Below are positions 53,533-62,962 of a stretch of 64,000 nt of DNA, piece by piece. Numbering within the stretch: position 1 is the stretch's first letter; each line of letters starts with the position of its first letter. Position numbers and translations under genes: made by a program. Source of the stretch: Acidimicrobiia bacterium (lineage in GTDB: Bacteria > Actinomycetota > Acidimicrobiia > IMCC26256 > JAOSJL01). The notes under the pieces were generated by a model. That model had not been told where the DNA came from and did not search any database. It was given only the letters and a program-made list of their open reading frames with translations. The DNA is taken from the NCBI GenBank assembly GCA_027494115.1, contig JAOSJL010000001.1, positions 831,926-895,925 on the forward strand. The letters run 5' to 3'.

Positions 53533-56500
53533 GTGCGCACCCGTTACGTCGTCGCCGACCTGATCCGCAACCCTCGCCGCACCCTCTCGGCGATGGTGGG
53601 AGTGACCCTCGGCGTGGGGCTCTTCTGCGGCGTCCTGTTCTTCGTCGACGGACTGTCGGCGTCGATGACACAGCGCGCCGTGGCTCCACTACCGATCGAC
53701 ATGCAAAGGATCACGACCGACCGTGTCGGCGGCGAGCTGACCCTCACCGAAGAGGTCTCCCGCGCGGCTGCTGACCAGGCCGGCTCGCGTCGCGAAGTAC
53801 GCCTGGAGATACGCAACGACGCCGCTGTCACCGCGCACGAGGTGACGGTCCGGTCCGCTCCTACGTCCGGCTGGAACTACGAGGCCGGTTCCGCGAGGAT
53901 CGACGACGTCGCAGCGGGCGACGGCACGGAGAACCCCTTTGCGTCCGGTCCCGGCAAGACCGGCTACAACCTCGGGAACCTCGAACCCGGGGCGTCCCGT
54001 GTCGCGCGCTACGAGGTCGTCTCGGATTCCTCTCCAGGTGCGGACCCCGTGGTGGAGTCGTCGTTCTCGACCCGGGAGGCGGTCACGCCCGTACCGGCGA
54101 ACCAACCTCCTCCCGTGGCGCCCGCCCAGCTCGCCGAGCAGATCGCCGGCATCAACGGTGTCGCCCGGGTCGGGGTGCTCGACAGCGCCGACCTCGGGGC
54201 CAAGGCTCTCTCCGCAGGCGGCTCCACCGCACCGGGACCGGCGAAGATCTTCGGTTTCGACGCTTCCTACGCCGACAACGACCCGACGATCGACCTCGTC
54301 GACGGCAAGGTCAGTAGCCATGGGGCCGTCATCAGCTCGGAAGCGTCCCAGGCGCTCGGCATCGTGATCGGTGACACCGTCACCGTGCAGCTTCCCGACG
54401 GAAGCGACACCGACTTCGAGGTGTCAGGCGTCGCCGATCTGTCGCGCGCCCGGTCTCTGTTCGCGAGCCGGCGCGGCGGCGATCTCGAGAACTTCGTCTA
54501 CACGCGTCACTCCGTCGTCGTCACGCCCGACGTGTTCGCCGCAACGGTGCTCCCCGCCTACGAACGGGCGGCGGTCGATCTCGGAGGACGACTCAAGAAC
54601 GTTCCGGTCCGCGAGGTCGACATCTGGGTCGACCGCTCTCCCCTCGACGCCGACCCGTCGACGGCGAACGCCCAGACCCAGCGCATCGCGGAGGACGTCA
54701 CGGCGCAGGCCGCCCATCAGGACTTTCTCCTCGACAACATCTCCAACACGTTGACCGTGGCGGCCGACGATGCCTCAGCCGCGAAGAGCCTCTTCGTGTT
54801 CCTCGGCGTTCCGGGGGCCCTGCTCGCCGCTCTTCTCGCCGCCTACGCGGGCAGTGTCCTCGCCGAGGCCCAACGCCGCGAGCAGGCGACTCTCCGTATC
54901 CGTGGAGCGAGCAGGCGGGATCTCCTCCGGATGCTGACGCTGCGCACCGCACTCTTGACCTTGGCCGGGTCGATCGTCGGTCTGGGGCTGGGCTTCCTCG
55001 CCGCCACCGCCGCTCTCGGCCTCGATTCACTCCAGCGGGCTGGTCTTCCCCGTCTCCTCACGTCGGCCGCCCTCGGCACGGCCGGAGGTCTCGTGGCGAC
55101 CGGCGCGGCGCTCTACCTCACGGGGCGCCGCTCCATCGACCGCGAGATCCACGAGGACCGCGCGCGCTACGCGACCCGGGCTCCGCTGTGGCGTCGGGCC
55201 GGTCTCGACATCGTCGCGATCGTCGTGCTCGTCGTCGGCACGATCCTGGCGGTTCGCGCCGACGCCTTCGCCGGTGAAGCCGGATCGGTCTACTTCGGCC
55301 GCGCGGTGCATCTGAAGCTGAGCCTGCTCGTTCTGCCGATCGCCGTCTGGGTTGCCGGAACACTCTTCGGCGCCCGTCTCTTCGGAGCGCTGCTCGCACG
55401 GACCCACCGACACGCGACCGTCGGCACGTCGAAGCCCCTGATCAGCCTCTACCGCCTCGGCGTCGGCCGGCGCCCCTGGGCGATCGGCAACGCTGTCGTC
55501 GCCGTGTCCCTGATCGTCGCTCTGGCCGTGAGCCTCACGGCCTTCACGGCCTCCTACGACGCGGCAAAGGTCGAGGACGCCCGATACGCCACGGGCTCCG
55601 ACATCCGGATCACACCCGGCCCCTCGGCCGGTCACGAGTACACCGTGGAGGATGCGTCGCTGTTCCGCACGCCGGGAGTCGCCGACGTCGCTCCTGTCAT
55701 CTACGGCGTCCGCAACGTGATCCTCAAGAGCGCCCGCACCTCCGACCCCGCCAATCTCGCGGCCGTCGATCTCGAGGCCTACGCGGCCGTGGCGCCGCTC
55801 GAGGACCAGCACTTCGTCACGTCGACGGCGAGCGAGGCGATCGAGATACTCCGGGCAGACCCGACAGCGGTCTTCCTGAGCGCCGACATGGCCGACTTTC
55901 TCCGCGCCGGCGTCGGTGACGGCCTCCAGGTTCTTCTTGCCCGCGGAACGGATCAGCAGACGACGATCGACGTCACGGTCGCCGGACTCTTCGAGCGCCT
56001 GCCCGGATTCCCCGATGGCGCCTCCGCTCTCATGTCGATCGACGAGCACAGCCGTCAGATCCCCTCCATGGGTCCCGACTTCTACCTCGCGTCAGCGACA
56101 TCGGGGAACGATGCCGGGCTGCAGGCAGCGACCGGGTCGCTCGAGGCGGGTCCGGTGGCCGCGGACTCATTCCAGATCGACACGCGCGAAACCATGCTCG
56201 CCCGTGACCAGTCGAGCCTCGCTGCACTCAACATCGGTGGCCTCGTCGATCTCGACGCCGCCTTCGCGTTGTCCATGGCCGTCGTGGCGATCGCGATCTT
56301 CGTCTTCGGGCTGCTCCTCCAACGCCGTCGCGAGTACGTGACGCTGCGCGCCCAGGGTCTCGAACCCCGCACGATCCGGGTGCTGATCGGGGCGGAGGCC
56401 GGTACGGCTGCGGTCGGAGGCGCGGTCCTCGGCGTCCTGGTGGGAGCGGCCATGGGCTTCTACTTCGTGACAGTGCTCCAACCGTTGTTCGTCCTCTCGC

Positions 56501-56634
56501 CCGCCTACGTCCTCCCCGCCGGAGCTGCGCTGGTTCCCGTGGGCATCGTCCTGGTGGCCACGGCGGTCACCGCCGTGATGGCGTCGGCGCTCGTCAACCG
56601 CCTCGACCCGACCGAACTCCTCCGCGACGAGTAG
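53533..56634 (+). CDS. FtsX-type ABC permease, large
   Basis: 1033 residues, uninterrupted over 3.1 kb. Helix 1 near the N-terminus (LSAMVGVTLGVGLFCGVLFFVDGLSASM), then an extracytoplasmic domain of about 370 residues containing a domain-of-unknown beta region. Three helices follow (LFVFLGVPGALLAALLAAYAGSVLAEAQRREQATLRIRGASRRDLLRML with the FtsX coupling loop), then a second membrane and outside module (ISLYRLGVGRRPWAIGNAVVAVSLIVALAV). The C-terminal FtsX repeat is AAFALSMAVVAIAIFVFGLLLQRRREYVTLRAQGLEPRTIRVLIGAEAG. This is a duplicated FtsX/MacB-like permease that works mechanically rather than by a channel. GTG start at 53533. Confidence 0.95.
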   Translation: MRTRYVVADLIRNPRRTLSAMVGVTLGVGLFCGVLFFVDGLSASMTQRAVAPLPIDMQRITTDRVGGELTLTEEVSRAAADQAGSRREVRLEIRNDAAVTAHEVTVRSAPTSGWNYEAGSARIDDVAAGDGTENPFASGPGKTGYNLGNLEPGASRVARYEVVSDSSPGADPVVESSFSTREAVTPVPANQPPPVAPAQLAEQIAGINGVARVGVLDSADLGAKALSAGGSTAPGPAKIFGFDASYADNDPTIDLVDGKVSSHGAVISSEASQALGIVIGDTVTVQLPDGSDTDFEVSGVADLSRARSLFASRRGGDLENFVYTRHSVVVTPDVFAATVLPAYERAAVDLGGRLKNVPVREVDIWVDRSPLDADPSTANAQTQRIAEDVTAQAAHQDFLLDNISNTLTVAADDASAAKSLFVFLGVPGALLAALLAAYAGSVLAEAQRREQATLRIRGASRRDLLRMLTLRTALLTLAGSIVGLGLGFLAATAALGLDSLQRAGLPRLLTSAALGTAGGLVATGAALYLTGRRSIDREIHEDRARYATRAPLWRRAGLDIVAIVVLVVGTILAVRADAFAGEAGSVYFGRAVHLKLSLLVLPIAVWVAGTLFGARLFGALLARTHRHATVGTSKPLISLYRLGVGRRPWAIGNAVVAVSLIVALAVSLTAFTASYDAAKVEDARYATGSDIRITPGPSAGHEYTVEDASLFRTPGVADVAPVIYGVRNVILKSARTSDPANLAAVDLEAYAAVAPLEDQHFVTSTASEAIEILRADPTAVFLSADMADFLRAGVGDGLQVLLARGTDQQTTIDVTVAGLFERLPGFPDGASALMSIDEHSRQIPSMGPDFYLASATSGNDAGLQAATGSLEAGPVAADSFQIDTRETMLARDQSSLAALNIGGLVDLDAAFALSMAVVAIAIFVFGLLLQRRREYVTLRAQGLEPRTIRVLIGAEAGTAAVGGAVLGVLVGAAMGFYFVTVLQPLFVLSPAYVLPAGAALVPVGIVLVATAVTAVMASALVNRLDPTELLRDE

Positions 56635-56677
56635 GCAAGCTCAGGGCAACAGACGGCACCGACGGTACAATTGGTGC

Positions 56678-57195
56678 GTGACGAATCAACCGGGCGAATC
56701 CCGGCGCGTCCCGCCGACCGCTGGCCCCCAGCCGGACACCCCGACGGGCTACGTGGCCGCGGTGTGCGGGTACGTGATCGGAGTCGTCGTTCCCCTCGGC
56801 ATCGCCGTTGGGGCAGCAGTGTGGTTTGACTCCGCCTATCCCGCTCCGAGTGGCGTGAACTGCTGGCACGACTGGATCACTTACTGCCAGTGGGGGTGGC
56901 TCTTCAACCTGCTCCCGGTCCTGGCGTACGTCCTGGCGATCCTGGGATTCGGCCCGCTCGGATCTCTCATCGCCCTTCGGATTTCTGGCCAACCGGGCGG
57001 GAGCGGTACGGCGATGTGGGCTCTCGCGCTGTCACCGGTGCACGTTGTCGATCTAGTAGCAGGATCGGGGGTCTTGTGGCCTTTGCCATCGTATCGGTCT
57101 TCGGGTCGATCGCCGTCGGACTTCTGGCACGGCTGATCTGGTCGCAGCGACAGCAGGACCACGCTGCCATGAACGCCCCGCCCGCTGCCCCGTGA
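56678..57195 (+). CDS. Four-helix membrane protein, unknown, frameshifted
   Basis: About 172 residues from GTG 56678. Pro-rich start, then helices AAVCGYVIGVVVPLGIAVGAAVWF, LFNLLPVLAYVLAILGFGPLGSLIALRI, TAMWALALSPVHVVDLVAG and, after a shift near 57065, GGLVAFAIVSVFGSIAVGLLARLIW, with a short cytoplasmic tail QRQQDHAAMNAPPAAP. Two cysteines in GVNCWHDWITYCQWGW face outward and may form a disulfide. No family assigned. Confidence 0.65.
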
Positions 57196-57234
57196 GAGTC
57201 TGGGCCTCGGCGCCCCACGACTCGGAAGGCAAGC

Positions 57235-57717
57235 GTGCACTTCAGCATTGATCAGAGCATCGGCCGGCCCCTCGACGAGGTCGAGGAGGCGTTGTTCGAC
57301 GAGAAGTTCGTGGCAGCAACGTCGGCGTTACCCCGTGTCGGCGACTGTGTGCTGGTCAGTGCCAAGCGCTCCGGAGATGTGATCACGGCCCGGCTTCATC
57401 GACGCTTCGACGCTCCCTTGAACGCCGCTGTCCGTCGCGCGATCGATCCGTCGAAGCTCACGTGGACAGAGGAGATCCAGTACGACACCTCCAAGCACCG
57501 GGGTCGGCATCGCATCGTGCCCGACAACTACGCGGACCGGGTGAGTAGTGAGTACAGCACGGCGCTCGCTCCGAGCACGGCCGGGACGCGTCGAGTCACC
57601 TCCGGCACGATGAAGGTGCGCGCCCGGTTCGTGGGCGGCCAGATCGAGAAGGCGATCGTCTCGGGACTCGAGGAGTACGCCGCCGCAGAAGCGAAACTTC
57701 TCACCGACTGGAGCTGA
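57235..57717 (+). CDS. DUF2505 family protein
   Basis: 160 residues from GTG 57235. DUF2505 pattern: MHFSIDQSIGRPLDEVEEALFDEKFVAATSALPRVGDCVLVSAKRSGDVITARLHRRFDAPLNAAVRRAIDPSKLTWTEEIQYD, then VTSGTMKVRARFVGGQIEKAIVSGLEEYAAAEAKLL. The fold is SRPBCC-like. The family is widespread in actinobacteria; role unknown. It overlaps the convergent phosphodiesterase gene by 17 bases. Confidence 0.9.
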   Translation: MHFSIDQSIGRPLDEVEEALFDEKFVAATSALPRVGDCVLVSAKRSGDVITARLHRRFDAPLNAAVRRAIDPSKLTWTEEIQYDTSKHRGRHRIVPDNYADRVSSEYSTALAPSTAGTRRVTSGTMKVRARFVGGQIEKAIVSGLEEYAAAEAKLLTDWS

Positions 57718-60144
57718 CCTTCGTCAGTTCCATCGCCTTTCCGGTGGCGTCGGGGAGATCAACGCCGAGAAGTGCGCACACGGTCGGGGCGATGTCCTCG
57801 GGGTCGACGGGGGGCAGGTCGACGCCCTCGGCGATGTGGGGCCCCGAGGCGAGGAGGATCCCGTCGGCGGGATGGTCACCCGTGCGCCAGTGGGTCTGGC
57901 GCTGGACGACGAGACCCACACGGCGCGAGTAGACGGCCTCGACAGGCCGGTCGGAGTTCCACTCGACGAACAGGTCCGGAAGGGTGTCGTCGGGCCGGCG
58001 CGTGTAGACCGTGTCGCTCCGCACGACATCACGGACGGCCGGTTCACCGGTCTCGACGTTGACGAGGTCGAGGAGATCGTTCCGTAGATGGTCACATGCT
58101 GCGTCGAACTCCGTACCCGGCGCGATCTTGCCGTCGGCTTCGCGACCGATCACATTGAGGCGAATCGGGCCGAAGGGTTCGTCGCTCGGAGGCCGGAACC
58201 AGCGACGGTCCCGGCGCGGAGGGATCTCATCGAGTGGCGTGTCTCCCCGGGAGAGCCGGGGCCGGAGGAGAGCGGCGATACGACGACGCAACGTGTTGTC
58301 GAAGCGATCGGGCAGCGCTTCCCACAGCGATTTGGCGACACGGGTGAACGCGCCTCCCTGCGGACCGCCGCTGTCGGCCACTTCGATGCGATGCAGAACC
58401 TGATCGAGCAGGGGGGTACCGCTGTAGTGCGGCCCCATTCCATGGGGTACGAGCACGAGGACCGTGGCGTCGTCGCCCGCAGCGGCGATGAGCCTTCCGA
58501 GCGTGCGGTCGAGGCGCTCGTAGATGATCTCGACCGGGTCGCCGAGTTCGGCAGCGACAGAAGGGTCGTGCCACGGGTGTTCGGGGTCGTGCACGGCCCA
58601 CAACTGGTGACCCGTGCAATGACTCTCGCCGAGGACGGTCAAGAAGAGATCCCAACCGCCCTCGCTCAGGAGTGAGAGCGAGAGAGCGTCCTTGCGGGCC
58701 TGTCCGATGAGGATGTCGTCGAAGAGGGCACGGGACTCGTCGACCGTTCGGTAGCCGCCGGAGCGGTGGGCGTAGTCGCACGGCGCGAACGACGGAAGAT
58801 CCGGTGGATCCATGCAGCCGATGGGATGGGGCCCGAACCGCTCCGTCAGCTCGTCGGCGAATGATGGCGGTATGGAGCCGGTGCCGTGGTGGCGGTCGTG
58901 GCAGCCCCACTCGATGAGTTGCACCCCGTCGTGGCTGGGGTCCGGAAGCGAGTGCGGTACGTCGAGGACAGCGGAACGCCGGCCGGCCCTGCTCAGCGAT
59001 TCCCAGAAGGGTCTGCCCGCGACGTCTTCGGCGACATCGGTCCAGCGGTCCTCGTAGTCGAGCGTCGTCTCGATCCAGCAGTGGTAGCCGTGCTCGCCGA
59101 CCCCGAGCCCCGTGAAGATCGTCGGCCACGCCCCGCTCGAGTGCACAGCCACAGGGCTTCGGACCGTTGCTCGCGTCGACCGATCGAGCAGATCAGCGAA
59201 ATGGGGCAGGCGCCCTTCGGCGGCGAGGCGACGCGCAATCCCGGGATCGAGGGCGTCGAGGCCGACCATGAGCACGCGGGTGCGCTGTTCACCGGGGGCG
59301 GCGGCGGACCGTCCCGGCCCGGAGATCTTCTCGTGGATCCTGGCGATCTCGGCCGGCCCGCCCTTGGAGCCGGAAAGACGACCATCGGCGTCGGTCGAGT
59401 AGGCGCACGCGATGGCGGGTACACGTACGGGGGTCGAAGCTGCGTGAGGCGCAGTACGAAATCCCAGTCGCCGTATTCGGAGAGGCTCTCGTCGAAGTGC
59501 GCTTCGGGAAGCCCACGGCGGTGGGCGACGACGTTCATGTCGAGGATGTTGAAGTTCTCGACCCGGGTGCGGTCCCAGGGGATGAACTGCATCCACGGGG
59601 TTCCCGAGTTCCCGAGACCGTGGGCGCGGTCGAAATTGTCGAACACGCGGGCTCCATAGAAGACGTCCGACTCGGGCCAGTTGGATCCCGCCCACGCAAC
59701 GGCCTTCAGCCAGAGAGGGTGCATGTGGTTGTCGTCGTCGAGGTAGGTGACCAGGTCTCCCTTCACGTGGTCGAGAGCGAGGTTTCGTGCGGCACAGACG
59801 CCCTCGCCGTCGGAATGGAACCGACGGATCCGCTCATCGGTCAACGTGTCGAGGAAACCGGATGTGTCGTCGACGCTGCCGTCGTCGACCACGATGATCT
59901 CCCAGTTCTCGTAGACCTGAGCGGAGATGGAAGAGAGCGCCGCCTCCAGCCGGTCGTGTCGATCGCGGGTCGGCACGACGACCGACACGAGGGGGCCGTC
60001 GCTGATGTGTGTCGTGGCGACCCACTCCATCGTGGTGCGGATGCGGTCGTGGTCCTGGAGCTGCTCGAGCTCGGCGCGGAGAGAAGAGATCTCGGCTCGG
60101 AGTTTCTCGACCTCGTCGTCCTCGTCGTGCCGTCCCGGTGTCAC
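57701..60144 (-). CDS. Glycosyltransferase 2 fused to alkaline-phosphatase-superfamily phosphodiesterase, frameshifted
   Basis: About 814 residues from GTG at 60144. A coiled coil (EVEKLRAEISSLRAELEQL) is followed by a GT-A domain, about 50-240: VSVVVPTRDRHDRLEAALSSISAQVYENWEIIVVDDGSVDDTSG, ARNLALDHVKGDLVTYLDDDNHMHP (DxD) and YGDWDFVLRLTQL. A shift at about 59435 joins RPPYVYPP to VRVPAIACAYSTDADGRLS. The second domain, from about 280, is a type I phosphodiesterase: RVLMVGLDALDPGIARRLAAEGRLPHFADLLDR, AWPTIFTGLGVGEHGYHCW (nucleophile Thr), HGMGPHYSG and SGPHIAEGVDLPPVDPEDIAPTVCALLG. No stop lies between the domains. It may transfer and trim a sugar or phosphoglycosyl group. Confidence 0.85.
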
Positions 60145-60266
60145 GTTTCAGACTAACCCGACACCATCCTCTCCCCGAAGAAGGCGTCACGACCCCGGGC
60201 GACGGTGCCCGAGGTCGGACGCGGGGGCGACGATTCGTCCGCTGGTTTCCGATGAACAGCCGACGA

Positions 60267-60611
60267 TCAGCCGCCCTCGCCGCTGTCGCCGTCGTCCTTG
60301 TTCCCCGGACCGTCGTCGTCGGCTGCGGAGCCGATCACCTGGAAGTCCTTGTCGAGGTTGACCTCGACCTGGCTCCCGTCGCCGAGCTGAATCTCCACGC
60401 CGTAGGCGGCGCCGTCGTCTCCGATCTCGGTCTCGGTGACCGTTCCTCCTCCCGTGTGCTCGAGAGCGGCGGCCGTGGCCTGGTCGAGATCCGTACCGAC
60501 GAGTGGCTGGTCGTCCCCGCCGGATGAGGCGACCCCGATCCCGGTTCCCGCGCCGACGACGGCGACCGCCGCTGCGACCCCGGCGATGGTGAACTTCGTG
60601 CGACGCTTCAT
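60267..60611 (-). CDS. PepSY-domain exported protein
   Basis: 114 residues. Signal peptide/anchor KFTIAGVAAAVAVVGAGTGIGVASS, then a single PepSY-like unit: DLDQATAAALEHTGGGTVTETEIGDDGAAYGVEIQLGDGSQVEVNLDKDFQVIGSA, and an acidic disordered tail. Small PepSY proteins modulate or report on envelope peptidases and sensors. It is divergent from the two-component system at 60836, and the shared 224-base gap carries regulator-type repeats, so it is probably a target of that system. Confidence 0.88.
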   Translation of the reverse strand: MKRRTKFTIAGVAAAVAVVGAGTGIGVASSGGDDQPLVGTDLDQATAAALEHTGGGTVTETEIGDDGAAYGVEIQLGDGSQVEVNLDKDFQVIGSAADDDGPGNKDDGDSGEGG

Positions 60612-60670
60612 GGTGTCCTCGTTCCTCCTGGTGGGCGTGCGTCGTGCACCACGATCATGGCGGAGACGTG

Positions 60671-60772
60671 CTGAAGCCGACCTGAACGGACCTGAAGGAA
60701 CCTGAAGGCCTCAGAACGGCGTTCTGGCGGGGTTTCAGCGGCTCTGCCGCGGAGATTCAGCTGGTGTTCAGC
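60671..60772. promoter_or_regulatory. Arrays of CTGAA/TTCAG direct repeats in divergent promoter region
   Basis: CTGAA(G/C) at 60671, 60682, 60692 and 60702 (10-11-base period, reading TTCAG on the minus strand towards the PepSY gene), and TTCAGC at 60734, 60756 and 60767 on the plus strand towards the response regulator. This looks like binding arrays for the OmpR-type regulator encoded downstream, one array per promoter. Confidence 0.6.
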
Positions 60773-60835
60773 GCAAGCCGACAGGATGGTGGCCGGAGCG
60801 TCGGCTCGGCCGAGTCCCCGTCGAGGACAGGGCTC

Positions 60836-61513
60836 ATGCGGATACTGGTCGTCGAGGACGAGAAGAAGGTGGCGGCGGCGGTCCGGCGCGGCATGGAAGC
60901 CGAGGGATTCGCGGTCGATGTCACGCTCGACGGTGTCGACGGGTTGTGGATGGCCACCGAGCACGAGTACGACGCGATCGTGCTCGACATCATGCTTCCG
61001 GGCAAGAACGGGTACGAGGTGTGCGCTGCGCTTCGTGAGGCGGGCGACTGGACGCCGGTTCTGATGTTGACGGCCAAGGACGGTGAGCTCGACGAGGCCG
61101 AAGCTCTCGACACGGGTGCCGACGACTACCTCACGAAACCGTTCTCGTTCGTTGTTCTCGTGGCACGGGTGCGCGCGCTCTTGCGGAGATCGGTCCGGAG
61201 CGTGCCGGCACCCGTCCAGGCCGGAGACCTCACACTCGATCCGGCACGTCACCGCTGCACCCGAGGAAACACCGAGATCTCGTTGACCGCGCGCGAGTTC
61301 GCCGTTCTGTCCTTCCTGATGCGGCGAGCGGGAGAGGTTGTCCCGAAGACCGAGATCCTCGAGGGCGTCTGGGACTACGACTTCGAAGGCGATCCCAATA
61401 TCGTCGAGGTGTACGTCCGTCACCTCAGGCGAAAGATCGACGAGCCGTTCGGCCGGTCGGCGATCGAGACGATCCGTGGGGCGGGCTACCGACTGGACGC
61501 TGACGGTGGCTGA
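60836..61513 (+). CDS. OmpR-family response regulator
   Basis: 225 residues from ATG 60836. Receiver: ED at 7-8, phospho-acceptor Asp51 in IVLDIMLPG, Thr in LMLTAKD, Lys in LTKPFSFVVLVARVRALLRR. DNA-binding winged helix: LTAREFAVLSFLMRRAGEVVPKTEILEGVWDYDFEGDPNIVEVYVRHLRRKIDEPFGRSAIETIRGAGYRL. Close to the CseB/MprA/TcrA type. Overlaps the kinase start by eight bases. Predicted to bind the TTCAG arrays just upstream. Confidence 0.96.
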   Translation: MRILVVEDEKKVAAAVRRGMEAEGFAVDVTLDGVDGLWMATEHEYDAIVLDIMLPGKNGYEVCAALREAGDWTPVLMLTAKDGELDEAEALDTGADDYLTKPFSFVVLVARVRALLRRSVRSVPAPVQAGDLTLDPARHRCTRGNTEISLTAREFAVLSFLMRRAGEVVPKTEILEGVWDYDFEGDPNIVEVYVRHLRRKIDEPFGRSAIETIRGAGYRLDADGG

Positions 61514-62903
61514 GCGGCGAGCGGAGAAGGTGGGCCGGTTCCGTCGTTTCACCGGGAGCGTCCGCTTCCGCGTCACCGCTGTCGCCACGGTGGCGGTCGC
61601 CGGTGTCCTGGCTGTCATGGCGGTCGTGTCGGTCACGGCGCAAAGCAGGGCCCTCACCGGGAACCTCGACGACCGGATCACGGTCAGCGCCGATGAACTC
61701 ACGGTCGTTCTCGAGGGTGGCACGATTCCCTCGAGCCTGTCGATAGGGGCAGGCGACGAGGGCTTCGCCCAACTCGTCTCCCCCGACGGTGACGTGGTCG
61801 CCGCGAGCGAGCGTGTGGCCGGTGCCCCGGCGGTCATCAGCGACCCGACGTCGGTGTCGGACTCGACGCAGATCCGGACAGTCAACGGCCTCCCGATCGG
61901 CGAGGACTCCGAGGACGACTTCCGGCTGCTCACGCGGCCTGTCGATGTCGACGGAAGCCCGCTGGTGCTCGTCACGGCAGCGTCCCTCGACGACGTGAAC
62001 GAGAGCGTGAGGGTCCTCACGCTCACCCTTGTGGTCGTGCTACCGGTGGTGCTGGTGCTGTTCGCCGCACTGATCTGGTTCGTGGTGTCTCGGGCACTGC
62101 GCCCGGTCGAGGCGATACGCGCGGAGGTCGTCCAGATCGGTGGGGACCAGTTGGAGCGGCGGGTTCCCGTACCCGAGAGCGAGGACGAGATCGGGCGGCT
62201 CGCCACGACGATGAACGAGATGCTCGAGCGGATCGAGACCGCTCACGAGCGACAACGTCGGTTCGTCGCCGATGCGTCCCACGAACTGCGGAGTCCTCTC
62301 ACCAACATCCGTTCCGAACTCGAGGTGGATCTGGCCCATCCCGCGTCGGCGGATCCGCTGGCGACCCATCGAAGCGTTCTCGAGGAGACGGGTCGTCTCC
62401 AGAGGTTGGTCGACGATCTCCTCTATCTCGCGCGCAGCGACGCCGGTGTCGTACCGATCGGAAGCGCCCGCGTCGATCTCGACGAGATCGTTCTTCACGA
62501 GGCCACGCGTGCCCGGTCGGGTTCAGGGCCAGCGATCGACGTCACCGACGTTTCCGGTGCACAGGTGTCGGGGGATACCGATCAGCTCAGACGGGCTGTC
62601 CGGAATCTGGTCGACAACGCGCGTCGACATGCCACATCAGCGGTGACCGTGTCGCTCCACGAGAATGCGGACACCGTGGTCCTGCGCATCTCGGACGACG
62701 GGGAGGGAGTGCCACCCGACCAGGCCCAGCGGATCTTCGAGCGATTCACCCGGGCCGACACCGCGCGCGATCGTGATCACGGCGGAACCGGTCTCGGTCT
62801 GGCGATCACGTCCGACATCGTCGGTCGTCACGGCGGATCCGTGGAACTCGACGACGCCCCCGGACCGGGAGCGACCTTCGTCGTGCGATTGCCCGTTCCC
62901 TGA
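61506..62903 (+). CDS. Sensor histidine kinase
   Basis: 465 residues from GTG 61506. TM1 FRVTAVATVAVAGVLAVMAVVSV, an extracytoplasmic domain of about 130 residues (LDDRITVSADELTVVLEGG), TM2 LTLVVVLPVVLVLFAALIWFVV, HAMP (RALRPVEAIRAEVVQIGGDQLERRVPV) and HisKA with His259 in ADASHELRSPLTNI. HATPase has NLVDNARRHA, ISDDGEGVPP, FERFTRAD and GGTGLGLAITSDIV. Cognate kinase of the upstream regulator; PepSY neighbour suggests envelope sensing. Confidence 0.96.
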   Translation: MAERRAEKVGRFRRFTGSVRFRVTAVATVAVAGVLAVMAVVSVTAQSRALTGNLDDRITVSADELTVVLEGGTIPSSLSIGAGDEGFAQLVSPDGDVVAASERVAGAPAVISDPTSVSDSTQIRTVNGLPIGEDSEDDFRLLTRPVDVDGSPLVLVTAASLDDVNESVRVLTLTLVVVLPVVLVLFAALIWFVVSRALRPVEAIRAEVVQIGGDQLERRVPVPESEDEIGRLATTMNEMLERIETAHERQRRFVADASHELRSPLTNIRSELEVDLAHPASADPLATHRSVLEETGRLQRLVDDLLYLARSDAGVVPIGSARVDLDEIVLHEATRARSGSGPAIDVTDVSGAQVSGDTDQLRRAVRNLVDNARRHATSAVTVSLHENADTVVLRISDDGEGVPPDQAQRIFERFTRADTARDRDHGGTGLGLAITSDIVGRHGGSVELDDAPGPGATFVVRLPVP

Positions 62904-62962
62904 CCTCCGCCGTCCGAGGCGAAGGCCCGAGACGAGGGTCAGTGGCGCGGGTATCCCGCCGG

